DNA of 64,000 bases from Phylloscopus collybita (lineage: Eukaryota; Chordata; Aves; Passeriformes; Phylloscopidae): contig JAJNNQ010000006.1 in the NCBI GenBank assembly GCA_027886175.1, forward strand, positions 62,001 to 126,000. The letters are read 5' to 3'. The position numbers and the translations under genes were made by a program. This document shows, one piece after another, positions 9,757 through 22,978 of the stretch. Below the pieces are notes generated by a model that was given only the letters and a program-made list of their open reading frames with translations, had not been told where the DNA came from and made no database searches. How positions within the stretch are numbered: the stretch's first letter is position 1; each line of letters starts with the position of its first letter.

Positions 9757-12700
9757 TTGTTCTCTGATTTCAAGATTTCGTTCCCTTTCCTGAAAGGAAG
9801 ACTTTCCTTTCAGGAAAGGGAACGAAATCTTGCGATTTTAATGAGCATTAATTGGGCAAGCTTCCGTCCATTTCCCTGCACTTCTGGCCACCCCATTCAC
9901 TTTTATGGTTTTCGCTTGCTTTGGTCATTTTTCCAGGGGTTTTTTTCCCTTTCATTTCTTAGACATCTTCTCCTATCTCTTGTTTTGCATGGCTTCCCTT
10001 ATTTTAGGATTTAAATTGGAGTCTTTTTTGCTAAGTCTTGGCCTTTTTCAGTGGCCCTCAGTTCATCTCCGTCTCTTTGGTGGGAATCACTCCATTTCCA
10101 AATTTTCTCGGTTTTTTTCGCTTGCGCTGTTTTGGCTCATATCTCCTTTCCAGAGGGGTTGTTAGACTTTGTTCTCTGATTTCAAGATTTCGTTCCCTTT
10201 CCTGAAAGGAAGACTTTCCTTTCAGGAAAGGGAACGAAATCTTGCGATTTTAATGAGCATTAATTGGGCAAGCTTCCGTCCATTTCCCTGCACTTCTGGC
10301 CACCCCATTCACTTTTATGGTTTTCGCTTGCTTTGGTCATTTTTCCAGGGGTTTGTTTTTCCCTTTCATTTCTTAGACATCTTCTCCTATCTCTTGTTTT
10401 GCATGGCTTCCCTTCTTTTAGGATTTAAATTGGAGTCTTTTTTGCTAAGTCTTGGCCTTTTTCAGTGGCCCTCAGTTCATCTCCGTCTCTTTGGTGGGAA
10501 TCACTCCATTTCCAAATTTTCTCGGTTTTTTTCGCTTGCGCTGTTTTGGGTCATATCTCCTTTCCAGAGGGGTTGTTAGACTTTGTTCTCTGATTTCAAG
10601 ATTTCGTTCCCTTTCCTGAAAGGAAGACTTTCCTTTCAGGAAAGGGAACGAAATCTTGCGATTTTAATGAGCATTAATTGGGCAAGCTTCCGTCCATTTC
10701 CCTGCACTTCTGGCCACCCCATTCACTTTTATGGTTTTCGCTTGCTTTGGTCATTTTTCCATGTTTTTTTTTTCCCTTTCATTTCTTAGACATCTTCTCC
10801 TATCTCTTGTTTTGCATGGCTTCCCTTCTTTTAGGATTTAAATTGGAGTCATTTTTGGTCAGTCTTGGCCTTTTTCAGTGGCCCTCAGTTCATCTCCGTC
10901 TCTTTGGTGGGAATCACTCCATTTCCAAATTTTCTCGGTTTTTTTCGCTTGCGCTGTTTTGGGTCATATCTCCTTTCCAGAGGGGTTGTTAGACTTTGTT
11001 CTCTGATTTCAAGATTTCGTTCCCTTTCCTGAAAGGAAGACTTTCCTTTCAGGAAAGGGAACGAAATCTTGCGATTTTAATGAGCATTAATTGGGCAAGC
11101 TTCCGTCCATTTCCCTGCACTTCTGGCCACCCCATTCACTTTTATGGTTTTCGCTTGCTTTGGTCATTTTTCCATGTTTTTTTTTTCCCTTTCATTTCTT
11201 AGACATCTTCTCCTATCTCTTGTTTTGCATGGCTTCCCTTCTTTTAGGATTTAAATTGGAGTCTTTTTTGCTAAGTCTTGGCCTTTTTCAGTGGCCCTCA
11301 GTTCATCTCCGTCTCTTTGGTGGGAATCACTCCATTTCCAAATTTTCTCGGTTTTTTTCGCTTGCGCTGTTTTGGGTCATATCTCCTTTCCAGAGGGGTT
11401 GTTAGACTTTGTTCTCTGATTTCAAGATTTCGTTCCCTTTCCTGAAAGGAAGACTTTCCTTTCAGGAAAGGGAACGAAATCTTGCGATTTTAATGAGCAT
11501 TAATTGGGCAAGCTTCCGTCCATTTCCCTGCACTTCTGGCCACCCCACTCACTTTTATGGTTTTCGCTTGCTCTGGACATTTTTCCAGGTTTTTTTTTTT
11601 CCCTTTCATTTCTTAGACATCTTCTCCTATCTCTTGTTTTGCATGGCTTCCCTTCTTTTAGGATTTAAATTGGAGTCTTTTTTGCTAAGTCTTGGCCTTT
11701 TTCAGTGGCCCTCAGTTCATCTCCGTCTCTTTGGTGGGAATCACTCCATTTCCAAATTTTCTCGGTTTTTTTCGCTTGCGCTGTTTTGGGTCATATCTCC
11801 TTTCCAGAGGGGTTGTTAGACTTTGTTCTCTGATTTCAAGATTTCGTTCCCTTTCCTGAAAGGAAGACTTTCCTTTCAGGAAAGGGAACGAAATCTTGCG
11901 ATTTTAATGAGCATTAATTGGGCAAGCTTCCGTCCATTTCCCTGCACTTCTGGCCACCCCATTCACTTTTATGGTTTTCGCTTGCTTTGGTCATTTTTCC
12001 ATGTTTTTTTTTTTCCCTTTCATTTCTTAGACATCTTCTCCTATCTCTTGTTTTGCATGGCTTCCCTTATTTTAGGATTTAAATTGGAGTCATTTTTGGT
12101 CAGTCTTGGCCTTTTTCAGTGGCCCTCAGTTCATCTCCGTCTCTTTGGTGGGAATCACTCTATTTCCAAATTTTCTCGGTTTTTTTCGCTTGCGCTGTTT
12201 TGGGTCATATCTCCTTTCCAGAGGGGTTGTTAGACTTTGTTCTCTGATTTCAAGATTTCGTTCCCTTTCCTGAAAGGAAGACTTTCCTTTCAGGAAAGGG
12301 AACGAAATCTTGCGATTTTAATGAGCATTAATTGGGCAAGCTTCCGTCCATTTCCCTGCACTTCTGGCCACCCCATTCACTTTTATGGTTTTCGCTTGCT
12401 TTGGTCATTTTTGCAGGGGTTTTTTTTCCCTTTCATTTCTTAGACATCTTCTCCTATCTCTTGTTTTGCATGGCTTCCCTTATTTTAGGATTTAAATTGG
12501 AGTCTTTTTTGCTAAGTCTTGGCCTTTTTCAGTGGCCCTCAGTTCATCTCCGTCTTTTTGGTGGGAATCACTCCATTTCCAAATTTTCTCGGTTTTTTTC
12601 GCTTGCGCTGTTTTGGGTCATATCTCCTTTCCAGAGGGGTTGTTAGACTTTGTTCTCTGATTTCAAGATTTCGTTCCCTTTCCTGAAAGGAAGACTTTCC

Positions 12701-13475
12701 TTTCAGGAAAGGGAACGAAATCTTGCGATTTTAATGAGCATTAATTGGGCAAGCTTCCGTCCATTTCCCTGCACTTCTGGCCACCCCATTCACTTTTATG
12801 GTTTTCGCTTGCTTTGGTCATTTTTCCAGGGGTTTGTTTTCCCTTTCATTTCTTAGACATCTTCTCCTATCTCTTGTTTTGCATGGCTTCCCTTCTTTTA
12901 GGATTTAAATTGGAGTCATTTTTGGTCAGTCTTGGCCTTTTTCAGTGGCCCTCAGTTCATCTCCGTCTCTTTGGTGGGAATCACTCCATTTCCAAATTTT
13001 CTCGGTTTTTTTCGCTTGCGCTGTTTTGGGTCATATCTCCTTTCCAGAGGGGTTGTTAGACTTTGTTCTCTGATTTCAAGATTTCGTTCCCTTTCCTGAA
13101 AGGAAGACTTTCCTTTCAGGAAAGGGAACGAAATCTTGCGATTTTAATGAGCATTAATTGGGCAAGCTTCCGTCCATTTCCCTGCACTTCTGGCCACCCC
13201 ATTCACTTTTATGGTTTTCGCTTGCTTTGGTCATTTTTCCATGTTTTGTTTTTCCCTTTCATTTCTTAGACATCTTCTCCTATCTCTTGTTTTGCATGGC
13301 TTCCCTTCTTTTAGGATTTAAATTGGAGTCATTTTTGGTCAGTCTTGGCCTTTTTCAGTGGCCCTCAGTTCATCTCCGTCTCTTTGGTGGGAATCACTCC
13401 ATTTCCAAATTTTCTCGGTTTTTTTCGCTTGCGCTGTTTTGGGTCATATCTCCTTTCCAGAGGGGTTGTTAGACT
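9757..13475 (+). repeat. 9-monomer higher-order repeat, copy 1
   Basis: Monomer starts are 9757, 10169, 10583, 10996, 11409, 11823, 12237, 12650 and 13063. Markers in order are the short T7 junction (9757); TTTGTTTTT (10169); CCACTCAC with CTCTGGACAT and CCAGGT (11409); ACTCTATTTCC (11823); CGTCTTTTTGG (12237). The same series recurs in copies 2 and 3. This copy differs from them by GGCTCAT in 9757 and a GCAGGGG junction in 12237. Confidence 0.88.
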
Positions 13476-14301
13476 TTGTTCTCTGATTTCAAGATTTCGT
13501 TCCCTTTCCTGAAAGGAAGACTTTCCTTTCAGGAAAGGGAACGAAATCTTGCGATTTTAATGAGCATTAATTGGGCAAGCTTCCGTCCATTTCCCTGCAC
13601 TTCTGGCCACCCCATTCACTTTTATGGTTTTCGCTTGCTTTGGTCATTTTTCCAGGGGTTTGTTTTCCCTTTCATTTCTTAGACATCTTCTCCTATCTCT
13701 TGTTTTGCATGGCTTCCCTTCTTTTAGGATTTAAATTGGAGTCATTTTTGGTCAGTCTTGGCCTTTTTCAGTGGCCCTCAGTTCATCTCCGTCTCTTTGG
13801 TGGGAATCACTCCATTTCCAAATTTTCTCGGTTTTTTTCGCTTGCGCTGTTTTGGGTCATATCTCCTTTCCAGAGGGGTTGTTAGACTTTGTTCTCTGAT
13901 TTCAAGATTTCGTTCCCTTTCCTGAAAGGAAGACTTTCCTTTCAGGAAAGGGAACGAAATCTTGCGATTTTAATGAGCATTAATTGGGCAAGCTTCCGTC
14001 CATTTCCCTGCACTTCTGGCCACCCCATTCACTTTTATGGTTTTCGCTTGCTTTGGTCATTTTTCCATGTTTTGTTTTTCCCTTTCATTTCTTAGACATC
14101 TTCTCCTATCTCTTGTTTTGCATGGCTTCCCTTCTTTTAGGATTTAAATTGGAGTCATTTTTGGTCAGTCTTGGCCTTTTTCAGTGGCCCTCAGTTCATC
14201 TCCGTCTCTTTGGTGGGAATCACTCCATTTCCAAATTTTCTCGGTTTTTTTCGCTTGCGCTGTTTTGGGTCATATCTCCTTTCCAGAGGGGTTGTTAGAC
14301 T
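13476..14301 (+). repeat. Extra dimer between higher-order copies 1 and 2
   Basis: Monomers 13476 and 13889 repeat the pattern of the preceding pair 12650 and 13063: a TTTGTTTTCCC junction, then CCATGTTTTG, both with C at the C/A site and the GGTCAG haplotype. This looks like a local 826-bp duplication that makes the spacing from copy 1 to copy 2 eleven monomers instead of nine. Confidence 0.8.
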
Positions 14302-17300
14302 TTGTTCTCTGATTTCAAGATTTCGTTCCCTTTCCTGAAAGGAAGACTTTCCTTTCAGGAAAGGGAACGAAATCTTGCGATTTTAATGAGCATTAATTGG
14401 GCAAGCTTCCGTCCATTTCCCTGCACTTCTGGCCACCCCATTCACTTTTATGGTTTTCGCTTGCTTTGGTCATTTTTCCAGGGGTTTTTTTCCCTTTCAT
14501 TTCTTAGACATCTTCTCCTATCTCTTGTTTTGCATGGCTTCCCTTATTTTAGGATTTAAATTGGAGTCTTTTTTGCTAAGTCTTGGCCTTTTTCAGTGGC
14601 CCTCAGTTCATCTCCGTCTCTTTGGTGGGAATCACTCCATTTCCAAATTTTCTCGGTTTTTTTCGCTTGCGCTGTTTTGGGTCATATCTCCTTTCCAGAG
14701 GGGTTGTTAGACTTTGTTCTCTGATTTCAAGATTTCGTTCCCTTTCCTGAAAGGAAGACTTTCCTTTCAGGAAAGGGAACGAAATCTTGCGATTTTAATG
14801 AGCATTAATTGGGCAAGCTTCCGTCCATTTCCCTGCACTTCTGGCCACCCCATTCACTTTTATGGTTTTCGCTTGCTTTGGTCATTTTTCCAGGGGTTTG
14901 TTTTTCCCTTTCATTTCTTAGACATCTTCTCCTATCTCTTGTTTTGCATGGCTTCCCTTCTTTTAGGATTTAAATTGGAGTCTTTTTTGCTAAGTCTTGG
15001 CCTTTTTCAGTGGCCCTCAGTTCATCTCCGTCTCTTTGGTGGGAATCACTCCATTTCCAAATTTTCTCGGTTTTTTTCGCTTGCGCTGTTTTGGGTCATA
15101 TCTCCTTTCCAGAGGGGTTGTTAGACTTTGTTCTCTGATTTCAAGATTTCGTTCCCTTTCCTGAAAGGAAGACTTTCCTTTCAGGAAAGGGAACGAAATC
15201 TTGCGATTTTAATGAGCATTAATTGGGCAAGCTTCCGTCCATTTCCCTGCACTTCTGGCCACCCCATTCACTTTTATGGTTTTCGCTTGCTTTGGTCATT
15301 TTTCCATGTTTTTTTTTTCCCTTTCATTTCTTAGACATCTTCTCCTATCTCTTGTTTTGCATGGCTTCCCTTCTTTTAGGATTTAAATTGGAGTCATTTT
15401 TGGTCAGTCTTGGCCTTTTTCAGTGGCCCTCAGTTCATCTCCGTCTCTTTGGTGGGAATCACTCCATTTCCAAATTTTCTCGGTTTTTTTCGCTTGCGCT
15501 GTTTTGGGTCATATCTCCTTTCCAGAGGGGTTGTTAGACTTTGTTCTCTGATTTCAAGATTTCGTTCCCTTTCCTGAAAGGAAGACTTTCCTTTCAGGAA
15601 AGGGAACGAAATCTTGCGATTTTAATGAGCATTAATTGGGCAAGCTTCCGTCCATTTCCCTGCACTTCTGGCCACCCCATTCACTTTTATGGTTTTCGCT
15701 TGCTTTGGTCATTTTTCCATGTTTTTTTTTTCCCTTTCATTTCTTAGACATCTTCTCCTATCTCTTGTTTTGCATGGCTTCCCTTCTTTTAGGATTTAAA
15801 TTGGAGTCTTTTTTGCTAAGTCTTGGCCTTTTTCAGTGGCCCTCAGTTCATCTCCGTCTCTTTGGTGGGAATCACTCCATTTCCAAATTTTCTCGGTTTT
15901 TTTCGCTTGCGCTGTTTTGGGTCATATCTCCTTTCCAGAGGGGTTGTTAGACTTTGTTCTCTGATTTCAAGATTTCGTTCCCTTTCCTGAAAGGAAGACT
16001 TTCCTTTCAGGAAAGGGAACGAAATCTTGCGATTTTAATGAGCATTAATTGGGCAAGCTTCCGTCCATTTCCCTGCACTTCTGGCCACCCCACTCACTTT
16101 TATGGTTTTCGCTTGCTCTGGACATTTTTCCAGGTTTTTTTTTTTCCCTTTCATTTCTTAGACATCTTCTCCTATCTCTTGTTTTGCATGGCTTCCCTTC
16201 TTTTAGGATTTAAATTGGAGTCTTTTTTGCTAAGTCTTGGCCTTTTTCAGTGGCCCTCAGTTCATCTCCGTCTCTTTGGTGGGAATCACTCCATTTCCAA
16301 ATTTTCTCGGTTTTTTTCGCTTGCGCTGTTTTGGGTCATATCTCCTTTCCAGAGGGGTTGTTAGACTTTGTTCTCTGATTTCAAGATTTCGTTCCCTTTC
16401 CTGAAAGGAAGACTTTCCTTTCAGGAAAGGGAACGAAATCTTGCGATTTTAATGAGCATTAATTGGGCAAGCTTCCGTCCATTTCCCTGCACTTCTGGCC
16501 ACCCCATTCACTTTTATGGTTTTCGCTTGCTTTGGTCATTTTTCCATGTTTTTTTTTTCCCTTTCATTTCTTAGACATCTTCTCCTATCTCTTGTTTTGC
16601 ATGGCTTCCCTTATTTTAGGATTTAAATTGGAGTCATTTTTGGTCAGTCTTGGCCTTTTTCAGTGGCCCTCAGTTCATCTCCGTCTCTTTGGTGGGAATC
16701 ACTCTATTTCCAAATTTTCTCGGTTTTTTTCGCTTGCGCTGTTTTGGGTCATATCTCCTTTCCAGAGGGGTTGTTAGACTTTGTTCTCTGATTTCAAGAT
16801 TTCGTTCCCTTTCCTGAAAGGAAGACTTTCCTTTCAGGAAAGGGAACGAAATCTTGCGATTTTAATGAGCATTAATTGGGCAAGCTTCCGTCCATTTCCC
16901 TGCACTTCTGGCCACCCCATTCACTTTTATGGTTTTCGCTTGCTTTGGTCATTTTTCCAGGGGTTTTTTTTCCCTTTCATTTCTTAGACATCTTCTCCTA
17001 TCTCTTGTTTTGCATGGCTTCCCTTCTTTTAGGATTTAAATTGGAGTCTTTTTTGCTAAGTCTTGGCCTTTTTCAGTGGCCCTCAGTTCATCTCCGTCTT
17101 TTTGGTGGGAATCACTCCATTTCCAAATTTTCTCGGTTTTTTTCGCTTGCGCTGTTTTGGGTCATATCTCCTTTCCAGAGGGGTTGTTACACTTTGTTCT
17201 CTGATTTCAAGATTTCGTTCCCTTTCCTGAAAGGAAGACTTTCCTTTCAGGAAAGGGAACGAAATCTTGCGATTTTAATGAGCATTAATTGGGCAAGCTT

Positions 17301-18019
17301 CCGTCCATTTCCCTGCACTTCTGGCCACCCCATTCACTTTTATGGTTTTCGCTTGCTTTGGTCATTTTTCCAGGGTTTTTTTTTCCCTTTCATTTCTTAG
17401 ACATCTTCTCCTATCTCTTGTTTTGCATGGCTTCCCTTCTTTTAGGATTTAAATTGGAGTCATTTTTGGTCAGTCTTGGCCTTTTTCAGTGGCCCTCAGT
17501 TCATCTCCGTCTCTTTGGTGGGAATCACTCCATTTCCAAATTTTCTCGGTTTTTTTCGCTTGCGCTGTTTTGGGTCATATCTCCTTTCCAGAGGGGTTGT
17601 TAGACTTTGTTCTCTGATTTCAAGATTTCGTTCCCTTTCCTGAAAGGAAGACTTTCTTTTCAGGAAAGGGAACGAAATCTTGCGATTTTAATGAGCATTA
17701 ATTGGGCAAGCTTCCGTCCATTTCCCTGCACTTCTGGCCACCCCATTCACTTTTATGGTTTTCGCTTGCTTTGGTCATTTTTCCATGTTTTGTTTTTCCC
17801 TTTCATTTCTTAGACATCTTCTCCTATCTCTTGTTTTGCATGGCTTCCCTTCTTTTAGGATTTAAATTGGAGTCATTTTTGGTCAGTCTTGGCCTTTTTC
17901 AGTGGCCCTCAGTTCATCTCCGTCTCTTTGGTGGGAATCACTCCATTTCCAAATTTTCTCGGTTTTTTTCGCTTGCGCTGTTTTGGGTCATATCTCCTTT
18001 CCAGAGGGGTTGTTAGACT
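14302..18019 (+). repeat. 9-monomer higher-order repeat, copy 2 (3718 bp)
   Basis: Monomer starts are 14302, 14714, 15128, 15541, 15954, 16368, 16781, 17194 and 17607. It carries the CCACTCAC/CTCTGGACAT monomer (15954), ACTCTATTTCC (16368), CGTCTTTTTGG (16781), CCAGGG with T9 (17194), and CTTTCTTTTCAGG in the palindrome (17607). The last two markers are shared with copy 3 but not copy 1. Monomer 17194 begins with GTTACAC instead of GTTAGAC, which removes a stop and fuses two open frames by chance. Confidence 0.9.
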
Positions 18020-21000
18020 TTGTTCTCTGATTTCAAGATTTCGTTCCCTTTCCTGAAAGGAAGACTTTCCTTTCAGGAAAGGGAACGAAATCTTGCGATT
18101 TTAATGAGCATTAATTGGGCAAGCTTCCGTCCATTTCCCTGCACTTCTGGCCACCCCATTCACTTTTATGGTTTTCGCTTGCTTTGGTCATTTTTCCAGG
18201 GGTTTTTTTCCCTTTCATTTCTTAGACATCTTCTCCTATCTCTTGTTTTGCATGGCTTCCCTTATTTTAGGATTTAAATTGGAGTCTTTTTTGCTAAGTC
18301 TTGGCCTTTTTCAGTGGCCCTCAGTTCATCTCCGTCTCTTTGGTGGGAATCACTCCATTTCCAAATTTTCTCGGTTTTTTTCGCTTGCGCTGTTTTGGGT
18401 CATATCTCCTTTCCAGAGGGGTTGTTAGACTTTGTTCTCTGATTTCAAGATTTCGTTCCCTTTCCTGAAAGGAAGACTTTCCTTTCAGGAAAGGGAACGA
18501 AATCTTGCGATTTTAATGAGCATTAATTGGGCAAGCTTCCGTCCATTTCCCTGCACTTCTGGCCACCCCATTCACTTTTATGGTTTTCGCTTGCTTTGGT
18601 CATTTTTCCAGGGGTTTGTTTTTCCCTTTCATTTCTTAGACATCTTCTCCTATCTCTTGTTTTGCATGGCTTCCCTTCTTTTAGGATTTAAATTGGAGTC
18701 TTTTTTGCTAAGTCTTGGCCTTTTTCAGTGGCCCTCAGTTCATCTCCGTCTCTTTGGTGGGAATCACTCCATTTCCAAATTTTCTCGGTTTTTTTCGCTT
18801 GCGCTGTTTTGGGTCATATCTCCTTTCCAGAGGGGTTGTTAGACTTTGTTCTCTGATTTCAAGATTTCGTTCCCTTTCCTGAAAGGAAGACTTTCCTTTC
18901 AGGAAAGGGAACGAAATCTTGCGATTTTAATGAGCATTAATTGGGCAAGCTTCCGTCCATTTCCCTGCACTTCTGGCCACCCCATTCACTTTTATGGTTT
19001 TCGCTTGCTTTGGTCATTTTTCCATGTTTTTTTTTTCCCTTTCATTTCTTAGACATCTTCTCCTATCTCTTGTTTTGCATGGCTTCCCTTCTTTTAGGAT
19101 TTAAATTGGAGTCATTTTTGGTCAGTCTTGGCCTTTTTCAGTGGCCCTCAGTTCATCTCCGTCTCTTTGGTGGGAATCACTCCATTTCCAAATTTTCTCG
19201 GTTTTTTTCGCTTGCGCTGTTTTGGGTCATATCTCCTTTCCAGAGGGGTTGTTAGACTTTGTTCTCTGATTTCAAGATTTCGTTCCCTTTCCTGAAAGGA
19301 AGACTTTCCTTTCAGGAAAGGGAACGAAATCTTGCGATTTTAATGAGCATTAATTGGGCAAGCTTCCGTCCATTTCCCTGCACTTCTGGCCACCCCATTC
19401 ACTTTTATGGTTTTCGCTTGCTTTGGTCATTTTTCCATGTTTTTTTTTTCCCTTTCATTTCTTAGACATCTTCTCCTATCTCTTGTTTTGCATGGCTTCC
19501 CTTCTTTTAGGATTTAAATTGGAGTCTTTTTTGCTAAGTCTTGGCCTTTTTCAGTGGCCCTCAGTTCATCTCCGTCTCTTTGGTGGGAATCACTCCATTT
19601 CCAAATTTTCTCGGTTTTTTTCGCTTGCGCTGTTTTGGGTCATATCTCCTTTCCAGAGGGGTTGTTAGACTTTGTTCTCTGATTTCAAGATTTCGTTCCC
19701 TTTCCTGAAAGGAAGACTTTCCTTTCAGGAAAGGGAACGAAATCTTGCGATTTTAATGAGCATTAATTGGGCAAGCTTCCGTCCATTTCCCTGCACTTCT
19801 GGCCACCCCACTCACTTTTATGGTTTTCGCTTGCTCTGGACATTTTTCCAGGTTTTTTTTTTTCCCTTTCATTTCTTAGACATCTTCTCCTATCTCTTGT
19901 TTTGCATGGCTTCCCTTCTTTTAGGATTTAAATTGGAGTCTTTTTTGCTAAGTCTTGGCCTTTTTCAGTGGCCCTCAGTTCATCTCCGTCTCTTTGGTGG
20001 GAATCACTCCATTTCCAAATTTTCTCGGTTTTTTTCGCTTGCGCTGTTTTGGGTCATATCTCCTTTCCAGAGGGGTTGTTAGACTTTGTTCTCTGATTTC
20101 AAGATTTCGTTCCCTTTCCTGAAAGGAAGACTTTCCTTTCAGGAAAGGGAACGAAATCTTGCGATTTTAATGAGCATTAATTGGGCAAGCTTCCGTCCAT
20201 TTCCCTGCACTTCTGGCCACCCCATTCACTTTTATGGTTTTCGCTTGCTTTGGTCATTTTTCCATGTTTTTTTTTTCCCTTTCATTTCTTAGACATCTTC
20301 TCCTATCTCTTGTTTTGCATGGCTTCCCTTATTTTAGGATTTAAATTGGAGTCATTTTTGGTCAGTCTTGGCCTTTTTCAGTGGCCCTCAGTTCATCTCC
20401 GTCTCTTTGGTGGGAATCACTCTATTTCCAAATTTTCTCGGTTTTTTTCGCTTGCGCTGTTTTGGGTCATATCTCCTTTCCAGAGGGGTTGTTAGACTTT
20501 GTTCTCTGATTTCAAGATTTCGTTCCCTTTCCTGAAAGGAAGACTTTCCTTTCAGGAAAGGGAACGAAATCTTGCGATTTTAATGAGCATTAATTGGGCA
20601 AGCTTCCGTCCATTTCCCTGCACTTCTGGCCACCCCATTCACTTTTATGGTTTTCGCTTGCTTTGGTCATTTTTCCAGGGGTTTTTTTTCCCTTTCATTT
20701 CTTAGACATCTTCTCCTATCTCTTGTTTTGCATGGCTTCCCTTCTTTTAGGATTTAAATTGGAGTCTTTTTTGCTAAGTCTTGGCCTTTTTCAGTGGCCC
20801 TCAGTTCATCTCCGTCTTTTTGGTGGGAATCACTCCATTTCCAAATTTTCTCGGTTTTTTTCGCTTGCGCTGTTTTGGGTCATATCTCCTTTCCAGAGGG
20901 GTTGTTAGACTTTGTTCTCTGATTTCAAGATTTCGTTCCCTTTCCTGAAAGGAAGACTTTCCTTTCAGGAAAGGGAACGAAATCTTGCGATTTTAATGAG

Positions 21001-21737
21001 CATTAATTGGGCAAGCTTCCGTCCATTTCCCTGCACTTCTGGCCACCCCATTCACTTTTATGGTTTTCGCTTGCTTTGGTCATTTTTCCAGGGTTTTTTT
21101 TTCCCTTTCATTTCTTAGACATCTTCTCCTATCTCTTGTTTTGCATGGCTTCCCTTCTTTTAGGATTTAAATTGGAGTCATTTTTGGTCAGTCTTGGCCT
21201 TTTTCAGTGGCCCTCAGTTCATCTCCGTCTCTTTGGTGGGAATCACTCCATTTCCAAATTTTCTCGGTTTTTTTCGCTTGCGCTGTTTTGGGTCATATCT
21301 CCTTTCCAGAGGGGTTGTTAGACTTTGTTCTCTGATTTCAAGATTTCGTTCCCTTTCCTGAAAGGAAGACTTTCTTTTCAGGAAAGGGAACGAAATCTTG
21401 CGATTTTAATGAGCATTAATTGGGCAAGCTTCCGTCCATTTCCCTGCACTTCTGGCCACCCCATTCACTTTTATGGTTTTCGCTTGCTTTGGTCATTTTT
21501 CCATGTTTTTTTTTTCCCTTTCATTTCTTAGACATCTTCTCCTATCTCTTGTTTTGCATGGCTTCCCTTCTTTTAGGATTTAAATTGGAGTCATTTTTGG
21601 TCAGTCTTGGCCTTTTTCAGTGGCCCTCAGTTCATCTCCGTCTCTTTGGTGGGAATCACTCCATTTCCAAATTTTCTCGGTTTTTTTCGCTTGCGCTGTT
21701 TTGGGTCATATCTCCTTTCCAGAGGGGTTGTTAGACT
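18020..21737 (+). repeat. 9-monomer higher-order repeat, copy 3 (3718 bp)
   Basis: Monomer starts are 18020, 18432, 18846, 19259, 19672, 20086, 20499, 20912 and 21325. It reproduces copy 2 monomer by monomer at an offset of 3718 bp, including the rare markers in 19672, 20086, 20499, 20912 and 21325. The last monomer has a CCATG+T10 junction where copy 2 has CCATGTTTTG. Copies 2 and 3 are closer to each other than either is to copy 1, so the copy 2/3 duplication looks like the younger event. Confidence 0.9.
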
Positions 21738-22978
21738 TTGTTCTCTGATTTCAAGATTTCGTTCCCTTTCCTGAAAGGAAGACTTTCCTTTCAGGAAAGG
21801 GAACGAAATCTTGCGATTTTAATGAGCATTAATTGGGCAAGCTTCCGTCCATTTCCCTGCACTTCTGGCCACCCCATTCACTTTTATGGTTTTCGCTTGC
21901 TTTGGTCATTTTTCCATGTTTTTTTTTTTTCCCTTTCATTTCTTAGACATCTTCTCCTATCTCTTGTTTTGCATGGCTTCCCTTATTTTAGGATTTAAAT
22001 TGGAGTCTTTTTTGCTAAGTCTTGGCCTTTTTCAGTGGCCCTCAGTTCATCTCCGTCTCTTTGGTGGGAATCACTCCATTTCCAAATTTTCTCGGTTTTT
22101 TTCGCTTGCGCTGTTTTGGGTCATATCTCCTTTCCAGAGGGGTTGTTAGACTTTGTTCTCTGATTTCAAGATTTCGTTCCCTTTCCTGAAAGGAAGATTT
22201 TCCTTTCAGGAAAGGGAACGAAATCTTGCGATTTTAATGAGCATTAATTGGGCAAGCTTCCGTCCATTTCCCTGCACTTTTGGCCTCCCCATTCACTTTT
22301 ATGGTTTTCGCTTGTTTGGTCATTTTTGCAGGGGTTTTTTTTCCCTTTCATTTCTTAGACATCTTCTCCTATCTCTTGTTTTGCATGGCTTCCCTTCTTT
22401 TAGGATTTAAATTGGAGTCTTTTTTGCTAAGTCTTGGCCTTTTTCAGTGGCCCTCAGTTCATCTCCGTCTCTTTGGTGGGAATCACTCCATTTCCAAATT
22501 TTCTCGGTTTTTTTCGCTTGCGCTGTTTTGGGTCATATCTCCTTTCCAGAGGGGTTGTTAGACTTTGTTCTCTGATTTCAAGATTTCGTTCCCTTTCCTG
22601 AAAGGAAGACTTTCCTTTCAGGAAAGGGAACGAAATCTTGCGATTTTAATGAGCATTAATTGGGCAAGCTTCCGTCCATTTCCCTGCACTTCTGGCCACC
22701 CCATTCACTTTTATGGTTTTCGCTTGCTTTGGTCATTTTTCCAGGGGTTTTTTTTTCCCTTTCATTTCTTAGACATCTTCTCCTATCTCTTGTTTTGCAT
22801 GGCTTCCCTTCTTTTAGGATTTAAATTGGAGTCATTTTTGGTCAGTCTTGGCCTTTTTCAGTGGCCCTCAGTTCATCTCCGTCTCTTTGGTGGGAATCAC
22901 TCCATTTCCAAATTTTCTCGGTTTTTTTCGCTTGCGCTGTTTTGGGTCATATCTCCTTTCCAGAGGGGTTGTTAGACT
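21738..22978 (+). repeat. Transition monomers, including the most divergent copy (22153)
   Basis: Monomer starts are 21738, 22153 and 22565. The first is the only 415-bp copy (T12). Monomer 22153-22564 has CACTTTTGGCCTCCC, a deleted C giving CGCTTGTTTGG, and a GATT palindrome spacer (22196-22199). Monomer 22565 has T9 after CCAGGGG (414 bp). This stretch separates the 9-monomer repeats from the 3-monomer repeats. Confidence 0.85.
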
